From positions 124,001 through 188,000 of the forward strand of contig NZ_FNFB01000004.1 of NCBI RefSeq assembly GCF_900100395.1: 64,000 bases of DNA, read 5' to 3'. Under the pieces are notes generated by a model. The model worked only from the letters and a program-made list of their open reading frames with translations. It ran no database searches and had not been told where the DNA came from. Within the stretch, counting starts at the first letter, position 1; the number at the start of each line of letters is the position of its first letter. Below, in pieces: positions 49,452 through 58,636 of this stretch. A program made the position numbers and the translations under genes. The DNA comes from Nonomuraea maritima (GTDB lineage Bacteria > Actinomycetota > Actinomycetes > Streptosporangiales > Streptosporangiaceae).

Positions 49452-49558
49452 CGCCATTGGTGCGGCGGGTCCGATCCGCGACCTCGGCCGGCCTTCCGGG
49501 GACCGTACGCAGGGAAGGGTGCCATGCTCGAAACGATCTTCAGCCGGGGGCGTGCCGG

Positions 49559-49963
49559 GTGAATCTGGAACTCGCGCTCCGCATGACGGAGGCGGCCGTG
49601 AAGCAGGCGTACCGGGAGGGCGCGACGATCTCCGTGGCGGTCGTCGACGAAGGCGGAAATCTGGTGTCTTTCCAGCGTATGGAGGGTGCGGCGATCTCCG
49701 GACCGGTGCTCGCGCCGGGCAAGGCGTACACCGCGGTCGCCCTGCGCCTGGCCACGTCTGAGCTGGCCGGGCTGGCCGTTCCAGGAGGGGAGCTGGCCGG
49801 TCTGCCGGGCGGGCGGTACGTGTGTCTCGGCGGTGGCGTTCCGCTGTGGTCCGGTGACGGTGCGCGAGAACGCGTGGTCGGCGGCGTGGGGGTCAGCGGC
49901 GGGACGATCGACCAGGACGTGGCGTGTGCCGAGGCGGCCGAGTCGGTCTGGCACACCCGCTGA
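49559..49963 (+). CDS. HbpS/GlcG-family (DUF336) protein
   Basis: A 134-residue protein of the heme-degrading/binding HbpS and GlcG family. Landmarks: LELALRMTEAAVKQA, then ISVAVVDEGGNLVSFQRMEGA, APGKAYTAVALRL and the glycine-rich VVGGVGVSGGTIDQDVACAEAA. In Streptomyces HbpS senses redox stress and heme, but most family members lack known function. Start: GTG 49559. There is no signal peptide in this form; the frame is open upstream but no start there gives one. Confidence 0.8.
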   Translation: MNLELALRMTEAAVKQAYREGATISVAVVDEGGNLVSFQRMEGAAISGPVLAPGKAYTAVALRLATSELAGLAVPGGELAGLPGGRYVCLGGGVPLWSGDGARERVVGGVGVSGGTIDQDVACAEAAESVWHTR

Positions 49964-50066
49964 GGCACGGCTTTCCGCAACAAGAACCACTGGTATCCGT
50001 CATGATTAGCCACTGCACCACGGGTAACAGAACCCGAACGTAAAAATCCCCGAGGAGAGAACAGAG

Positions 50067-50372
50067 ATGGCACTTCCCACTCTCACCCCCGAGCAGCGTC
50101 AGGCTGCGCTGGCCAAGGCGGCCGAGGCCCGCGCGGCGCGCACGGCCCTGCTCGCCAAGGTCAAGTCTGGCGAGGTGACGTTCGCGCAGTTGCTCGAGCG
50201 CGACGACGACATCGCGAAGAAGATCAAGGTCTCGCAGGCGCTGCGCGCCCTCAAGGGCGTCGGGCCGGCCAAGGCCACCGCGCTGATGGAGGAGGCGGGC
50301 GTCGACGAGAAGCGCCGCCTCGGCGGCCTGGGCGCCCAGCAGCGCAAGAAGCTGGTCGACGCGCTCGCCTGA
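50067..50372 (+). CDS. Integration host factor (mIHF) paralogue
   Basis: A 101-residue basic, Lys/Arg/Ala-rich DNA-binding protein. MALPTLTPEQRQAALAKAAEARAAR parallels the mIHF start, and the helix-two-turns-helix VSQALRALKGVGPAKATALMEEAGV matches its DNA-contact region. It departs from canonical mIHF in the middle: SGEVTFAQLLERDDDIAKKIKV replaces the usual HxVIKQG block, and the C-terminus GGLGAQQRKKLVDAL is shorter. It is not followed by gmk or preceded by pyrF as canonical mihF is, so it is probably a second copy. Nucleoid structuring or phage-type recombination helper. Start: ATG 50067 with GAGGAGAG. Confidence 0.85.
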   Translation: MALPTLTPEQRQAALAKAAEARAARTALLAKVKSGEVTFAQLLERDDDIAKKIKVSQALRALKGVGPAKATALMEEAGVDEKRRLGGLGAQQRKKLVDALA

Positions 50373-50385
50373 CCCCGGGCGGCCA

Positions 50386-50410
50386 GGTCCGCGCGCCGTG
50401 CGCGCGGACC
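50386..50410 (+). terminator. Terminator after the mIHF paralogue
   Basis: A 10-bp stem GGTCCGCGCG with its complement and a CCGTG loop starts 14 bases after the stop codon. Outer GGCC pairs can lengthen it with one mismatch. Confidence 0.65.
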
Positions 50411-50589
50411 GGCCAGTAGACCCCCAGCGGCCAGGAGGGACCGGCGAGCGGAACCCCCCGCTTCCCGGCGGGCCGTGCTGAGGGTCGCGTGAACGCAGGA
50501 CAAAGCCGCGGCGACCGCCCAAGGGGCCGGGCCGGCCGAACCAGCCGGACACGGGCAGCTCGCCGCGAGCCCCCCACCCCGGAAGGCGG

Positions 50590-51237
50590 TCAGGAGCGTA
50601 GGTAGGCCAGGACCGCGCGTACGCGGCGGTGTTGGTCGCCGTCGTCGGCGTAGAGGCCGAGCTTGCTGAAGATGCTCCTGATGTGCTTCTCCACGGCCCC
50701 GTCGCTGATGACGAGCTGCCGCCCGATCGCCGGGTTCGACCTGCCCTCGGCCATCAGCCCCAGCACCTCGCGCTCGCGCGGCGTGAGCTGCGCCAGCGGG
50801 TCGTCCCTGCGCCTGCGCACCATCAGCTGGGACACCACCTGCGGGTCGAACACCGTGCCGCCCGCGGCCACCCGCCGCAGGCCCTCCAGGAACTCGTCGA
50901 CGTCGACGACGCGGTCCTTCAGCAGGTAACCCACCGCGCCCCGCGCGTCGGCGAGCAGGTCGTCGGCGTACGACACCTCGACGTACTGCGACAGGATCAG
51001 CACGGGCGCCCCCGGCACCCGCCGTCGCACCTCGACGGCCGCCCTGAGCCCTTCGTCCGTGAAGGACGGCGGCATGCGCACGTCGACCACCGACACGTCG
51101 GGCCGGTGCTCGACGACCGCGCCGACGAGGGCGTCGCCGTCGCCGACCGTCGCCACCACCTCGCAGCCGAACTCCTCGAGCAGCCTGACCAGGCCCTCCC
51201 TGATCAGCACCGCGTCATCAGCCACGACTACCCGCAC
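50590..51237 (-). CDS. NarL/LuxR-family response regulator
   Basis: A 215-residue two-component regulator. Receiver: the acidic pair in VVADDAVLIREGL, phosphoacceptor Asp in VSVVDVRMP, Lys in YLLKDRV. Output: LuxR helix-turn-helix LTPREREVLGLMAEGRSNPAIGRQLVISDGAVEKHIRSIFSKLGL. The start overlaps the histidine-kinase stop by 10 bases. Together they make a NarL-type signal system; targets unknown. Confidence 0.93.
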   Translation of the reverse strand: MRVVVADDAVLIREGLVRLLEEFGCEVVATVGDGDALVGAVVEHRPDVSVVDVRMPPSFTDEGLRAAVEVRRRVPGAPVLILSQYVEVSYADDLLADARGAVGYLLKDRVVDVDEFLEGLRRVAAGGTVFDPQVVSQLMVRRRRDDPLAQLTPREREVLGLMAEGRSNPAIGRQLVISDGAVEKHIRSIFSKLGLYADDGDQHRRVRAVLAYLRS

Positions 51238-52475
51238 GGCACCTCCGCCACGACCAGTGTGGGCCCGCCGTCGGGTGAGCGTACGGTCAGCTCCCCGTCG
51301 ACGGCGCGAAGCCGGTCGGTCAGCCCGGCGAGCCCGTGTCCCTTGGCGACATGGGCGCCGCCGACCCCATCATCGCCGATCGTCAGCATGAGGACGCCAC
51401 CCACCTGGTCGAGCTGGACGGTACACGACGTGGCCCTGCTGTGTTTGGCCACGTTGGTGAGGGTCTCGGCGCAGGCGTAGTAGATCGCGTTCTCGACCGC
51501 CGCCTGGTAGCGCAGGACGGTCCGCACGTCGAGCTCGACCGGCACGGTGCACCGTCCGGCCAGGGCGGCGAGCGCGGGCGCGAGACCGCGGTCGGACAGG
51601 ATGGGCGGCGCGATGCCGCGCGAGAGCGCCCGCAGCTCGTCGAGCGTCTCGCGGGTCGCGGTGATCGCCGAGCCGATCGTGGCGCGCGCGGCCTCGGGGT
51701 CCTTGCCGAGCTGCCGCTGCGCCCGCGACAGCTCCATGGCGAGCGAGACCAGGCGCTGCTGCGGCCCGTCGTGGATGTCGCGCTCCAGCTTGCGCAGTGC
51801 GTTCGCCTCGGCGGACACGGCGGCCGCGCGCCCCTGGGCCAGGTCGTCGATGCGCTCGTGAAGCTCGGCCACCCCGGTCAGGAGCGCCCGGCCGAGCCCC
51901 GCGCGCATCAGCGCCGCACCGCGCACCACGAACGGCGCGAGCACGGCGAACGCGAGGCCGACCGACACGTAGAAGATCGCGTTGACCAGGTAGCCGTCGC
52001 CGAGCCCGAGCAGCTCGGGCAGCTCGACGTTGCCGGGGATGCGCGAGGTGACGAGGCCGTAGAGCGGCCAGGCGAGCCCGCTGATCGGGATCACCCAGAA
52101 CACCACGGTGAGCACGAACGCGAGGATCGCGAACGGCAGGTTGACGACGCCGTGCAGCAGGTCGAGCCACGACTGCCCGCTCGTCAGCGGGTTGACCAGC
52201 CGCCGGAACCAGCCCGCGCCGGGCGGGGCCGGCTTGTAGCGGGGCCGTACCGGCGGGCGCTTCAGCACGTCGGACAGCCAGCCGCGCTCGGCGTCGGCGA
52301 AGCCACGCGCCACCATGAGGGTGCCGACGAGCAGCGGGACGCCGAGCCAGATCACGGCGGTGCCGAGGCCCACGCAGAACCCCGTGACCATGAGCACGAA
52401 GCCGATGAGCGCCGTCGGGAAGCCGACCAGGGTGTAGCGGGTGTCCAGGAGGAGACGCCTCAGGAGGGAGCGCAT
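51228..52475 (-). CDS. Sensor histidine kinase (HPK7, NarX/DesK-like)
   Basis: A 415-residue membrane kinase. Two pairs of hydrophobic segments (about residues 18-55 and 108-180, Sensor/PspC-like membrane domain). DHp motif LERDIHDGPQQRLVSLAMELSRA holds the phospho-His; ATPase: CAETLTNVAKHSRAT (N-box), IGDDGVGG and GHGLAGLTDRL. It phosphorylates the response regulator that follows. The stimulus is probably envelope-related, given the membrane-embedded sensor. Start near 52475 follows a divergent acyltransferase gene. Confidence 0.92.
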   Translation of the reverse strand: MRSLLRRLLLDTRYTLVGFPTALIGFVLMVTGFCVGLGTAVIWLGVPLLVGTLMVARGFADAERGWLSDVLKRPPVRPRYKPAPPGAGWFRRLVNPLTSGQSWLDLLHGVVNLPFAILAFVLTVVFWVIPISGLAWPLYGLVTSRIPGNVELPELLGLGDGYLVNAIFYVSVGLAFAVLAPFVVRGAALMRAGLGRALLTGVAELHERIDDLAQGRAAAVSAEANALRKLERDIHDGPQQRLVSLAMELSRAQRQLGKDPEAARATIGSAITATRETLDELRALSRGIAPPILSDRGLAPALAALAGRCTVPVELDVRTVLRYQAAVENAIYYACAETLTNVAKHSRATSCTVQLDQVGGVLMLTIGDDGVGGAHVAKGHGLAGLTDRLRAVDGELTVRSPDGGPTLVVAEVPCG

Positions 52476-52661
52476 GGCCCCACGCTATGACGGCGCGGTC
52501 CCCGGCACGAGCGGGTGCACCGGCGTCCTGAGGTAGGGCTGTCCCTACCCCGGGCGGTGGTGTGACCTCGACCGCGAGACGGTGGCGGGCGTCAGTGTGC
52601 GGCGGCGTCCAGGAGAGGAGCGTTGGGGCATCCGCTCCCCTGGTGAATCGAGGCCCCCCAC

Positions 52662-53927
52662 ATGACCGTCCTCGTGGACCGTCCCCTCGCCGCGAAGCCC
52701 CGCCGTCCGGCCCGGGACCCGTTCCTCGACCTGCTGCGCGTGGCCGGCATGGCGCTCGTCGTGCTGCAGCACTGGACGATGCCGGTGCTCGCCTTCGACG
52801 GCGTCCGGCTGACCACGGCCAACGCGCTGTCCACGCCGGGCGTGTGGGTGGTGACGTGGATCAGCCAGGTGATGCCGCTGGTGTTCTTCGCGGGCGGCGC
52901 GGCGAACGCGCTCGGTTTCGGCCGCTCGGACGCGTCCCCGCAGGCGTGGCTCGCGGTGCGGCTGCGGCGGCTGGCCTGGCCGCTGCTGCCGCTGGCGGCG
53001 GTGTGGATCCCGCTGCCCCACGTGCTGCTCACGCTGGGCGTGCCGGAGCAGCCGCTGGAAGTGGGCGCCCGGCTGACCGGCCAGCTGCTGTGGTTCCTCG
53101 CGGTGTACCTGCTCGCCGTCACGGCCACCCCGTACGCGCTGCGTCTGCACGAGCGGTACGGCTGGCGCGTCCCCGCGACGCTCGCGGCCGGTGCGGTGCT
53201 GACGGACGTGGCGCGCTTCTCGACCGGTTTCGAGCCGGTCGGCTACCTGAACATCGTGTTCGTCTGGCTGGCCGTGCACCAGCTCGGCTTCTTCTACGCG
53301 CAGGGACGGCTGCGCCGCCCGTGGGCGCTCGCGGCGGGCGGCTTCGCGGCGGCGGCCCTGCTGGTGTCACAGGGGCCCTATCCGGGCAGCATGATCGGCC
53401 TGCCGGGCGCCGAGGTGTCGAACATGGCCCCGCCCACGCTCGCCGTCCTGGCGGTCGGCCTCGGGCAGGTCGGCCTGGCCGTGCTGCTGCGTCCGTGGCT
53501 GCTCAAGCTGTCCTCAGGACGCGTGCTGGCCTGGGCGGGCCCGCGCATCATGACGGCGTACCTGTGGCACATGCCCGCCCTGTTCGCGGTCACCGGCGTG
53601 GTCGTGGTCCTGCTGGGCGTGGACACCCCGGCGCCGGGCAGCGCCGGCTGGTTCGCCGGGTGGCCGGTGTGGCTCGGACTGCTGTGCCTCGTGATGTGGC
53701 CGCTGCTGAAGTGCTTCGCGCGGTTCGAGACGCCGCCCGCGCTGCCGTACGGGACCGCGGGGGTGGGCGGCACGCTCGCGGCGGCCGGGCTGGTCGGCGG
53801 CGGGGTGCTGACGCTGACCGTGGGCGGTTTCGCGCCCGGCACGGGGCCGTTCCTCGCGGTGCTCGCGCTGGTCGGCGGCCTGCTGCTGACGGCGCCCAGG
53901 GCGATGAGGCCCGCCCCGGCACAATGA
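52662..53927 (+). CDS. Acyltransferase 3-family membrane protein
   Basis: A 421-residue protein with about ten membrane helices. The family start RDPFLDLLRVAGMALVVLQHW includes the Arg and His needed in acyltransferase 3 enzymes, and SQVMPLVFFAGG follows. Such proteins transfer acyl groups, for example acetyl, to exported sugars, lipids or antibiotics. No biosynthetic cluster adjoins it. Start: ATG 52662; a leader of about 180 bases separates it from the divergent kinase gene. Confidence 0.85.
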   Translation: MTVLVDRPLAAKPRRPARDPFLDLLRVAGMALVVLQHWTMPVLAFDGVRLTTANALSTPGVWVVTWISQVMPLVFFAGGAANALGFGRSDASPQAWLAVRLRRLAWPLLPLAAVWIPLPHVLLTLGVPEQPLEVGARLTGQLLWFLAVYLLAVTATPYALRLHERYGWRVPATLAAGAVLTDVARFSTGFEPVGYLNIVFVWLAVHQLGFFYAQGRLRRPWALAAGGFAAAALLVSQGPYPGSMIGLPGAEVSNMAPPTLAVLAVGLGQVGLAVLLRPWLLKLSSGRVLAWAGPRIMTAYLWHMPALFAVTGVVVVLLGVDTPAPGSAGWFAGWPVWLGLLCLVMWPLLKCFARFETPPALPYGTAGVGGTLAAAGLVGGGVLTLTVGGFAPGTGPFLAVLALVGGLLLTAPRAMRPAPAQ

Positions 53928-53933
53928 CGTCTC

Positions 53934-54431
53934 ATGACGACCATTCGCCCGCTCGCCGACCCCGACCTGCCCGCCGTCGCGACGATCTACGCCCACTACG
54001 TGACCGACAGCCTCGCCACGTTCGACCTGACACCGCCGAGCCTGGACGAGTGGCGGGCCAAGGCCGCCGGCCTCGCCGCCGCCGGGATGCCGTTCCTCGT
54101 GGCCGAGGTGGACGGCCAGGTCGCCGGGTACGCCTACCTCGCGCAGTACCGTCCGAAGCCCGGCTACCGGCACACGGCCGAGGACACCGTCTACATCGCC
54201 CCCGGGCACACCGGGCAGGGGCTCGGCCGGTCGCTGCTCGGCGCGCTGCTCGACCTGGCGCGCGCGACCCACGCCCGACGCGTGGTGGCGGTGATCGCCG
54301 ACTACGGCGAGCCTGCCTCGGCGCGACTGCACGAGGCGTTCGGGTTCGAGGAGGCGGGACGTCTGAAGGGGGTGGGTTTCAAGCACGGACGCTGGATCGA
54401 CACCGTGCTCTTCCAGCTCCACCTGGGCTGA
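53934..54431 (+). CDS. GNAT acetyltransferase (phosphinothricin acetyltransferase-like)
   Basis: A 165-residue acetyl-CoA-dependent N-acetyltransferase. IRPLADPDLPAVATIYAHYVTDSLATFDLTPPSLDEW is the PAT/Bar-type N-terminus. The CoA-binding loop is VYIAPGHTGQGLGRSLLGALL, and GFEEAGRLKGVGFKHGRWIDTVLFQ closes the fold. It would acetylate a phosphinothricin- or amino-acid-like compound. Start: ATG 53934, 6 bases after the acyltransferase stop, so these two genes are probably co-transcribed. Confidence 0.87.
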   Translation: MTTIRPLADPDLPAVATIYAHYVTDSLATFDLTPPSLDEWRAKAAGLAAAGMPFLVAEVDGQVAGYAYLAQYRPKPGYRHTAEDTVYIAPGHTGQGLGRSLLGALLDLARATHARRVVAVIADYGEPASARLHEAFGFEEAGRLKGVGFKHGRWIDTVLFQLHLG

Positions 54432-54502
54432 GGGCCCCGAACCCCCACCCGGCTCGGCGGGACCGGTTCGACCACGCGGCAAACTTCGGCAGGATAGATG
54501 TC

Positions 54503-57001
54503 GTGAGCCTTCTCGTAGACCGCCTGCCCGAAGAGATCGACGCCGATCCGGACGCCATCTTCGACGCCTTCGTCGCGTGGAACACCGAGCGGGGGCTCAC
54601 CCTCTATCCAGCTCAGGAGGAGGCCCTCATCGAGGTGGTCTCCGGCAACAACCTGATCCTGGCCACCCCGACGGGCTCCGGCAAGTCGCTGGTGGCGGCC
54701 GGCGCCCACTTCGCCGCGCTGACCCGTGACGTGCGCACGTTCTACACCGCGCCGATCAAGGCGCTCGTGTCGGAGAAGTTCTTCGACCTGTGCGCGATCT
54801 TCGGTACCGAGAACGTCGGCATGATGACCGGCGACGCGAGCGTCAACCCCGGCGCCCCGATCATCTGCTGCACGGCCGAGATCCTCGCCAACGTGGCGCT
54901 GCGCGACGGCGCGACGGCCGACATCGGCCAGGTCGTGATGGACGAGTTCCACTTCTACGCCGAGCCCGACCGCGGCTGGGCGTGGCAGGTGCCGCTGCTG
55001 GAGCTGCCCCACGTGCAGTTCATCCTGATGTCGGCGACGCTCGGCGACGTGTCGATGTTCGAGCGCGACCTGACCCGCCGCACCGGCCGGGATACGGCCG
55101 TGGTCAAGAACGCCGAGCGCCCCGTCCCGCTGATCTACTCCTACCGGATGACGCCGCTGCACGAGACGCTGGAGGAGATGCTCAGCACCGGCCAGGCGCC
55201 GGTCTACGTCGTGCATTTCACCCAGGCCGCGGCGATGGAACGGGCCCAGGCGCTGATGTCGATCAACATGGCGACCAAGGCCGAGAAAGAGGCCATCGCC
55301 ACCATGATCGGCGGGTTCCGCTTCACCACCCGGTTCGGCCGGGCGCTGTCGCGGCTCGTCCGGCACGGCATCGGCGTCCACCATGCCGGCATGCTGCCGA
55401 AATACCGCCGCCTGGTCGAACGGCTGGCCCAGGCGGGGCTGCTCAAGGTCATCTGCGGCACCGACACGCTCGGCGTCGGCGTCAACGTCCCGATCCGCAC
55501 GGTCCTGTTCACCGCGCTGTCGAAGTACGACGGCACCAAGGTGCGGCGGCTGCGCGCCCGCGAGTTCCACCAGATCGCCGGGCGCGCGGGCCGGGCCGGG
55601 TTCGACACCATCGGCTACGTCGCCTGCCAGGCCCCCGAGCACGACATCGAGAACGCCCGCGCCCTCGCCAAGATCGGCGACGACCCGAAGCGGCGGCGCG
55701 GCTACGCCCGCAAGAAGCCGCCGGAGGGCTTCGTGGGCTGGAGCGAGGAGACGTTCCAGAAGCTCCAGCAGGCCGAGCCCGAGCCGCTCAACTCGCGGTT
55801 CAAGGTCAGCAACGCCATGCTGCTCGCGGTCATCAACCGTCCCGGCGACTGCTTCCAGGCGATGAAGCACCTGCTGACCGACAACCACGAAGACCGCAAG
55901 TGGCAGCGGCGGCACATCAGCCAGGCCATCGCGATCTACCGTTCGCTGCTGGCCGGCGGCATCGTCGAGCAGTTCGCCGAGCCCGACGAGCAGGGCCGGC
56001 GGGCGCGGCTGACGATCGACCTGCAGGAAGACTTCGCGCTCAACCAGGCGCTGTCGACGTTCGCGCTGGCGGCGTTCGAACTGCTCGACCGCGAGTCGCC
56101 GTCGTACGCGCTCGACATGGTCTCGATCGTCGAGTCGATCCTCGACGACCCGCGCCAGATCCTGTCCGCCCAGCTGAAGAAGGCCAGGGGCGAGGCGGTC
56201 GCGCAGATGAAGGCCGACGGCATCGAGTACGAAGAGCGCATGGAGCAGCTGGCCGAGGTCATGTACCCGATGCCGCTGGACGACCTGCTGCTCGGGGCGT
56301 ACGAGACCTACCGGCGCGGCCATCCCTGGGTCGGCGACTACACGGTGAGCCCGAAGGCCGTCGTACGCGACATGTACGAGCGGGCCATGACCTTCAGCGA
56401 GTACATCCAGTTCTACGAGCTGACCCGCTCCGAGGGCACGGTGCTGCGCTACCTCGCCGACGCCTACCGCACCCTGTCGCGCACGGTCCCCGAGCACCTG
56501 AAGACCGAAGACCTGATCGATCTCATCGAGTGGCTCGGCGAGCTGGTCCGCCAGGTCGACTCCTCGCTGATCGACGAGTGGGAGAAGCTCGCCAACCCGG
56601 CGACGGCGCTGGAGGAGCATCAGCAGCTGGAGACGCGCGTGCGGCCGGTCACCGGCAACCCGCGCGCCTTCAGGGTGCTGGTGCGCAACGCGATGTTCCG
56701 CCTGGTGGAGCTGTGCGCCATCGAGAAGGAGGACGAGCTGGAGGAGCTCGCCCCCGACGTCGACTGGGGCGCGGCGCTCGACGCGTACTACGACGAGCAC
56801 GAGGAGATCTTCACCGACGCCGACGCCCGCGGGCCCGCGCTGCTGCGCATCGAGGAGGAGAGCGGGCTCTGGAAGGTACGCCAGACGATCAAGGACCCGG
56901 CGGGCGACGGCGACTGGGGCATCGACGCCCAGGTCGACCTGGCCGCCTCCGACGAGGAGGGCCGCGCGGTGCTGCACGTGCTGGGGCTAAATCGTTTCTG
57001 A
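54503..57001 (+). CDS. DEAD/DEAH-box RNA helicase with DUF3516
   Basis: An 832-residue SF2 helicase. Walker A ATPTGSGKS near residue 55, motif II DEFHFY, motif III MSATLG, and motif VI QIAGRAGRAG are intact. After the helicase core, a long C-terminal region (about residues 470-832) corresponds to DUF3516, typical of the actinobacterial Ski2-like helicases. Start: GTG 54503; an open frame runs far upstream but covers other genes. Likely role in RNA turnover. It is followed after 59 bases by a DUF2087 gene. Confidence 0.88.
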   Translation: MSLLVDRLPEEIDADPDAIFDAFVAWNTERGLTLYPAQEEALIEVVSGNNLILATPTGSGKSLVAAGAHFAALTRDVRTFYTAPIKALVSEKFFDLCAIFGTENVGMMTGDASVNPGAPIICCTAEILANVALRDGATADIGQVVMDEFHFYAEPDRGWAWQVPLLELPHVQFILMSATLGDVSMFERDLTRRTGRDTAVVKNAERPVPLIYSYRMTPLHETLEEMLSTGQAPVYVVHFTQAAAMERAQALMSINMATKAEKEAIATMIGGFRFTTRFGRALSRLVRHGIGVHHAGMLPKYRRLVERLAQAGLLKVICGTDTLGVGVNVPIRTVLFTALSKYDGTKVRRLRAREFHQIAGRAGRAGFDTIGYVACQAPEHDIENARALAKIGDDPKRRRGYARKKPPEGFVGWSEETFQKLQQAEPEPLNSRFKVSNAMLLAVINRPGDCFQAMKHLLTDNHEDRKWQRRHISQAIAIYRSLLAGGIVEQFAEPDEQGRRARLTIDLQEDFALNQALSTFALAAFELLDRESPSYALDMVSIVESILDDPRQILSAQLKKARGEAVAQMKADGIEYEERMEQLAEVMYPMPLDDLLLGAYETYRRGHPWVGDYTVSPKAVVRDMYERAMTFSEYIQFYELTRSEGTVLRYLADAYRTLSRTVPEHLKTEDLIDLIEWLGELVRQVDSSLIDEWEKLANPATALEEHQQLETRVRPVTGNPRAFRVLVRNAMFRLVELCAIEKEDELEELAPDVDWGAALDAYYDEHEEIFTDADARGPALLRIEEESGLWKVRQTIKDPAGDGDWGIDAQVDLAASDEEGRAVLHVLGLNRF

Positions 57002-57060
57002 GGCCACGGGCGGCGATGCTAGGGTTTCGCCGTCTTTGATCAGGAAGGGTGCTGCAGCAG

Positions 57061-57555
57061 GTGAACGACGAGGAGATCCGACGCGTCCTGGGGCTGCTCT
57101 ACCAGGACGAAACGGCGCGCGCCTACGCCCGGCTGGTGCTCGGCATGACCGACGGCCTGTCCCCCAAGACGCTGCACAAGCTCGCGGCGGGCGGGCTCGC
57201 CGCACGCGACGAGGACGGCACGTGGCGGGCCACGCCGGAGCGCTTCCGCGACCTGCTCCGCGCGACCGCCGAGCCCGCGCCTGAGCTGAGCTTCGAGGAG
57301 CGCGTCCTGCGCACGTTCCTCGTCGACGGACGCCTGACGACCACGACGATGCGGCGTGACAAGCGGCTCGTCCTGCTGCGCTACATCTCGCGGGTCTTCG
57401 AGCCCGGCGTGCGCTACCCGGAGAAGGACGTCAACGTCGCGCTGCGCGCCTTCCACGACGACTACGCCGCGCTGCGCCGCTACCTCGTGGACGAGGACCT
57501 CCTGTCCCGCGAGGGCAACGTCTACTGGCGCAGCGGCGGCCCCGTCGACGTCTGA
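57061..57555 (+). CDS. DUF2087 protein
   Basis: A 164-residue protein. The C-terminal half has the DUF2087 signature: RVLRTFLVDGRLTTTTMRRDKRLVLLRYISRVFEPGVRYPEKDVNVALRAFHDDYAALRRYLVDEDLLSR. The N-terminal half is helical and may be a winged helix (LSPKTLHKLAAGGLAA). I chose GTG 57061; GTG 57049 is also possible, but the AGGAAGG ribosome site abuts it too closely. Function unknown; it may act with the helicase. Confidence 0.8.
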   Translation: MNDEEIRRVLGLLYQDETARAYARLVLGMTDGLSPKTLHKLAAGGLAARDEDGTWRATPERFRDLLRATAEPAPELSFEERVLRTFLVDGRLTTTTMRRDKRLVLLRYISRVFEPGVRYPEKDVNVALRAFHDDYAALRRYLVDEDLLSREGNVYWRSGGPVDV

Positions 57556-57608
57556 CCGTCCGAGGCGGCCCGCGCGCGAGCACGATACCGACGGGGCGGC
57601 CACGCCGC

Positions 57609-58601
57609 TCATGCCCTGTCCAGGGTGGCCCGCACGCGGGCGCGGTACTCACGGGGCGGCACGCCGTACTCCCTGGCGAAGGCGCGGCTGAAGTGGAACG
57701 GGCTGACGAAGCCGCACGCCGCGGCCACCTGACCGACGTTCATGTCGGTGATCTCCAACAGGCTCGCGGCATGGCGGACGCGCGCCTGGCGGACGGCCCG
57801 CATGGGCGTGCGGCCGGTCTCCCCGGCGAACAGGTGGGCGAACCGGGAGGGCGAGAGGGCGACCGCGCGGGCGAGGGACGCGACGGAGTGCGGCGCGGCC
57901 GGGTCCGCGGCGATGAGGGCGAGCGCGCGTCCGACCCGCTCGTCCCCCTCCTGTGAGGTGTCCTTCCGGGGCTTGGCCGAGGCGGTGGCCAGCACCACCA
58001 CCTCCTCCACGGCCCCCATCACCAACTCCCGCGCAACGCCACTTTCCACCACAACCGGCACCCACCCCTCACCCGGACCGTCGCCGAAGGGCACGGGCTG
58101 CGAGGAGGGTGTCGCCCAACCGCCCCCAGAGGGCGCAGGCCGTGGAGGCGGCCCGGAATGCTGAGAGCTACCGAGGCTCTGAGCAACGGTCCAGTGGGCG
58201 TCGTGGTGGGCTCGGGTGAATGCGGCGGTGATGCGGGCGTGTACCGGCTCAGGCACGTCGCTGACCACGTGGCAGCCGCCTCCGCGGGCGTACGGCGCCA
58301 GCCATGCCGCCCAGCTCGCCCGGGGCTGGAAGTGCACCCACCAGAACCGCCACCGCCGCGCTGCGGGCGCCACCCGGTAGCGCTGGGCGGTCCCCGACGC
58401 CAGCACCGCCAGGTCCCCCGCCCCCACCTCGAACGACACCCCGCCCTGGACGATCCTGCCGGCGCCCGCCTCCGTCCACGTCAGCAGCCAGCTGGGCGAC
58501 CCGTACGCCCGCCGCGTGGCATAGCCGGCCGGCTTGTCGTAGTGCCCGAGGATCATCACCTCGGCAGCAGGAACAGACAGGTCCTCAGCGGTCATGGGCA
58601 T
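57609..58601 (-). CDS. AraC-family transcriptional regulator
   Basis: A 330-residue regulator. The N-terminal cupin-like arm (about 1-125) reads PSWLLTWTEAGAGRIVQGGVSFEVGAGDLAVLASGTAQRYRV; two helix-turn-helix units lie at the C-terminus: SVASLARAVALSPSRFAHLF and NVGQVAAACGFVSPFHFSRAF. Between them, about 45 extra residues rich in Pro, Gly and Ser (SGPPPRPAPSGGG, then PFGDGPGEGW) interrupt the usual dimerisation helices. Start: ATG 58601, or ATG 58595. Divergent from a phytanoyl-CoA dioxygenase-like gene 35 bases away, which is the expected target. Confidence 0.87.
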   Translation of the reverse strand: MPMTAEDLSVPAAEVMILGHYDKPAGYATRRAYGSPSWLLTWTEAGAGRIVQGGVSFEVGAGDLAVLASGTAQRYRVAPAARRWRFWWVHFQPRASWAAWLAPYARGGGCHVVSDVPEPVHARITAAFTRAHHDAHWTVAQSLGSSQHSGPPPRPAPSGGGWATPSSQPVPFGDGPGEGWVPVVVESGVARELVMGAVEEVVVLATASAKPRKDTSQEGDERVGRALALIAADPAAPHSVASLARAVALSPSRFAHLFAGETGRTPMRAVRQARVRHAASLLEITDMNVGQVAAACGFVSPFHFSRAFAREYGVPPREYRARVRATLDRA

Positions 58602-58636
58602 ACCGTCGCACGGACCGGCCGCCTAGCGTGAGCCTC

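Noticed and set aside
52562..54502. A very long plus-strand frame continuous with the helicase, which could suggest a 1,479-residue fusion protein
   Set aside because: The upstream part translates to Arg/Pro/Gly-rich nonsense in a shifted frame of the acyltransferase and GNAT genes, which are themselves clear families. The helicase family starts at the GTG near 54503.
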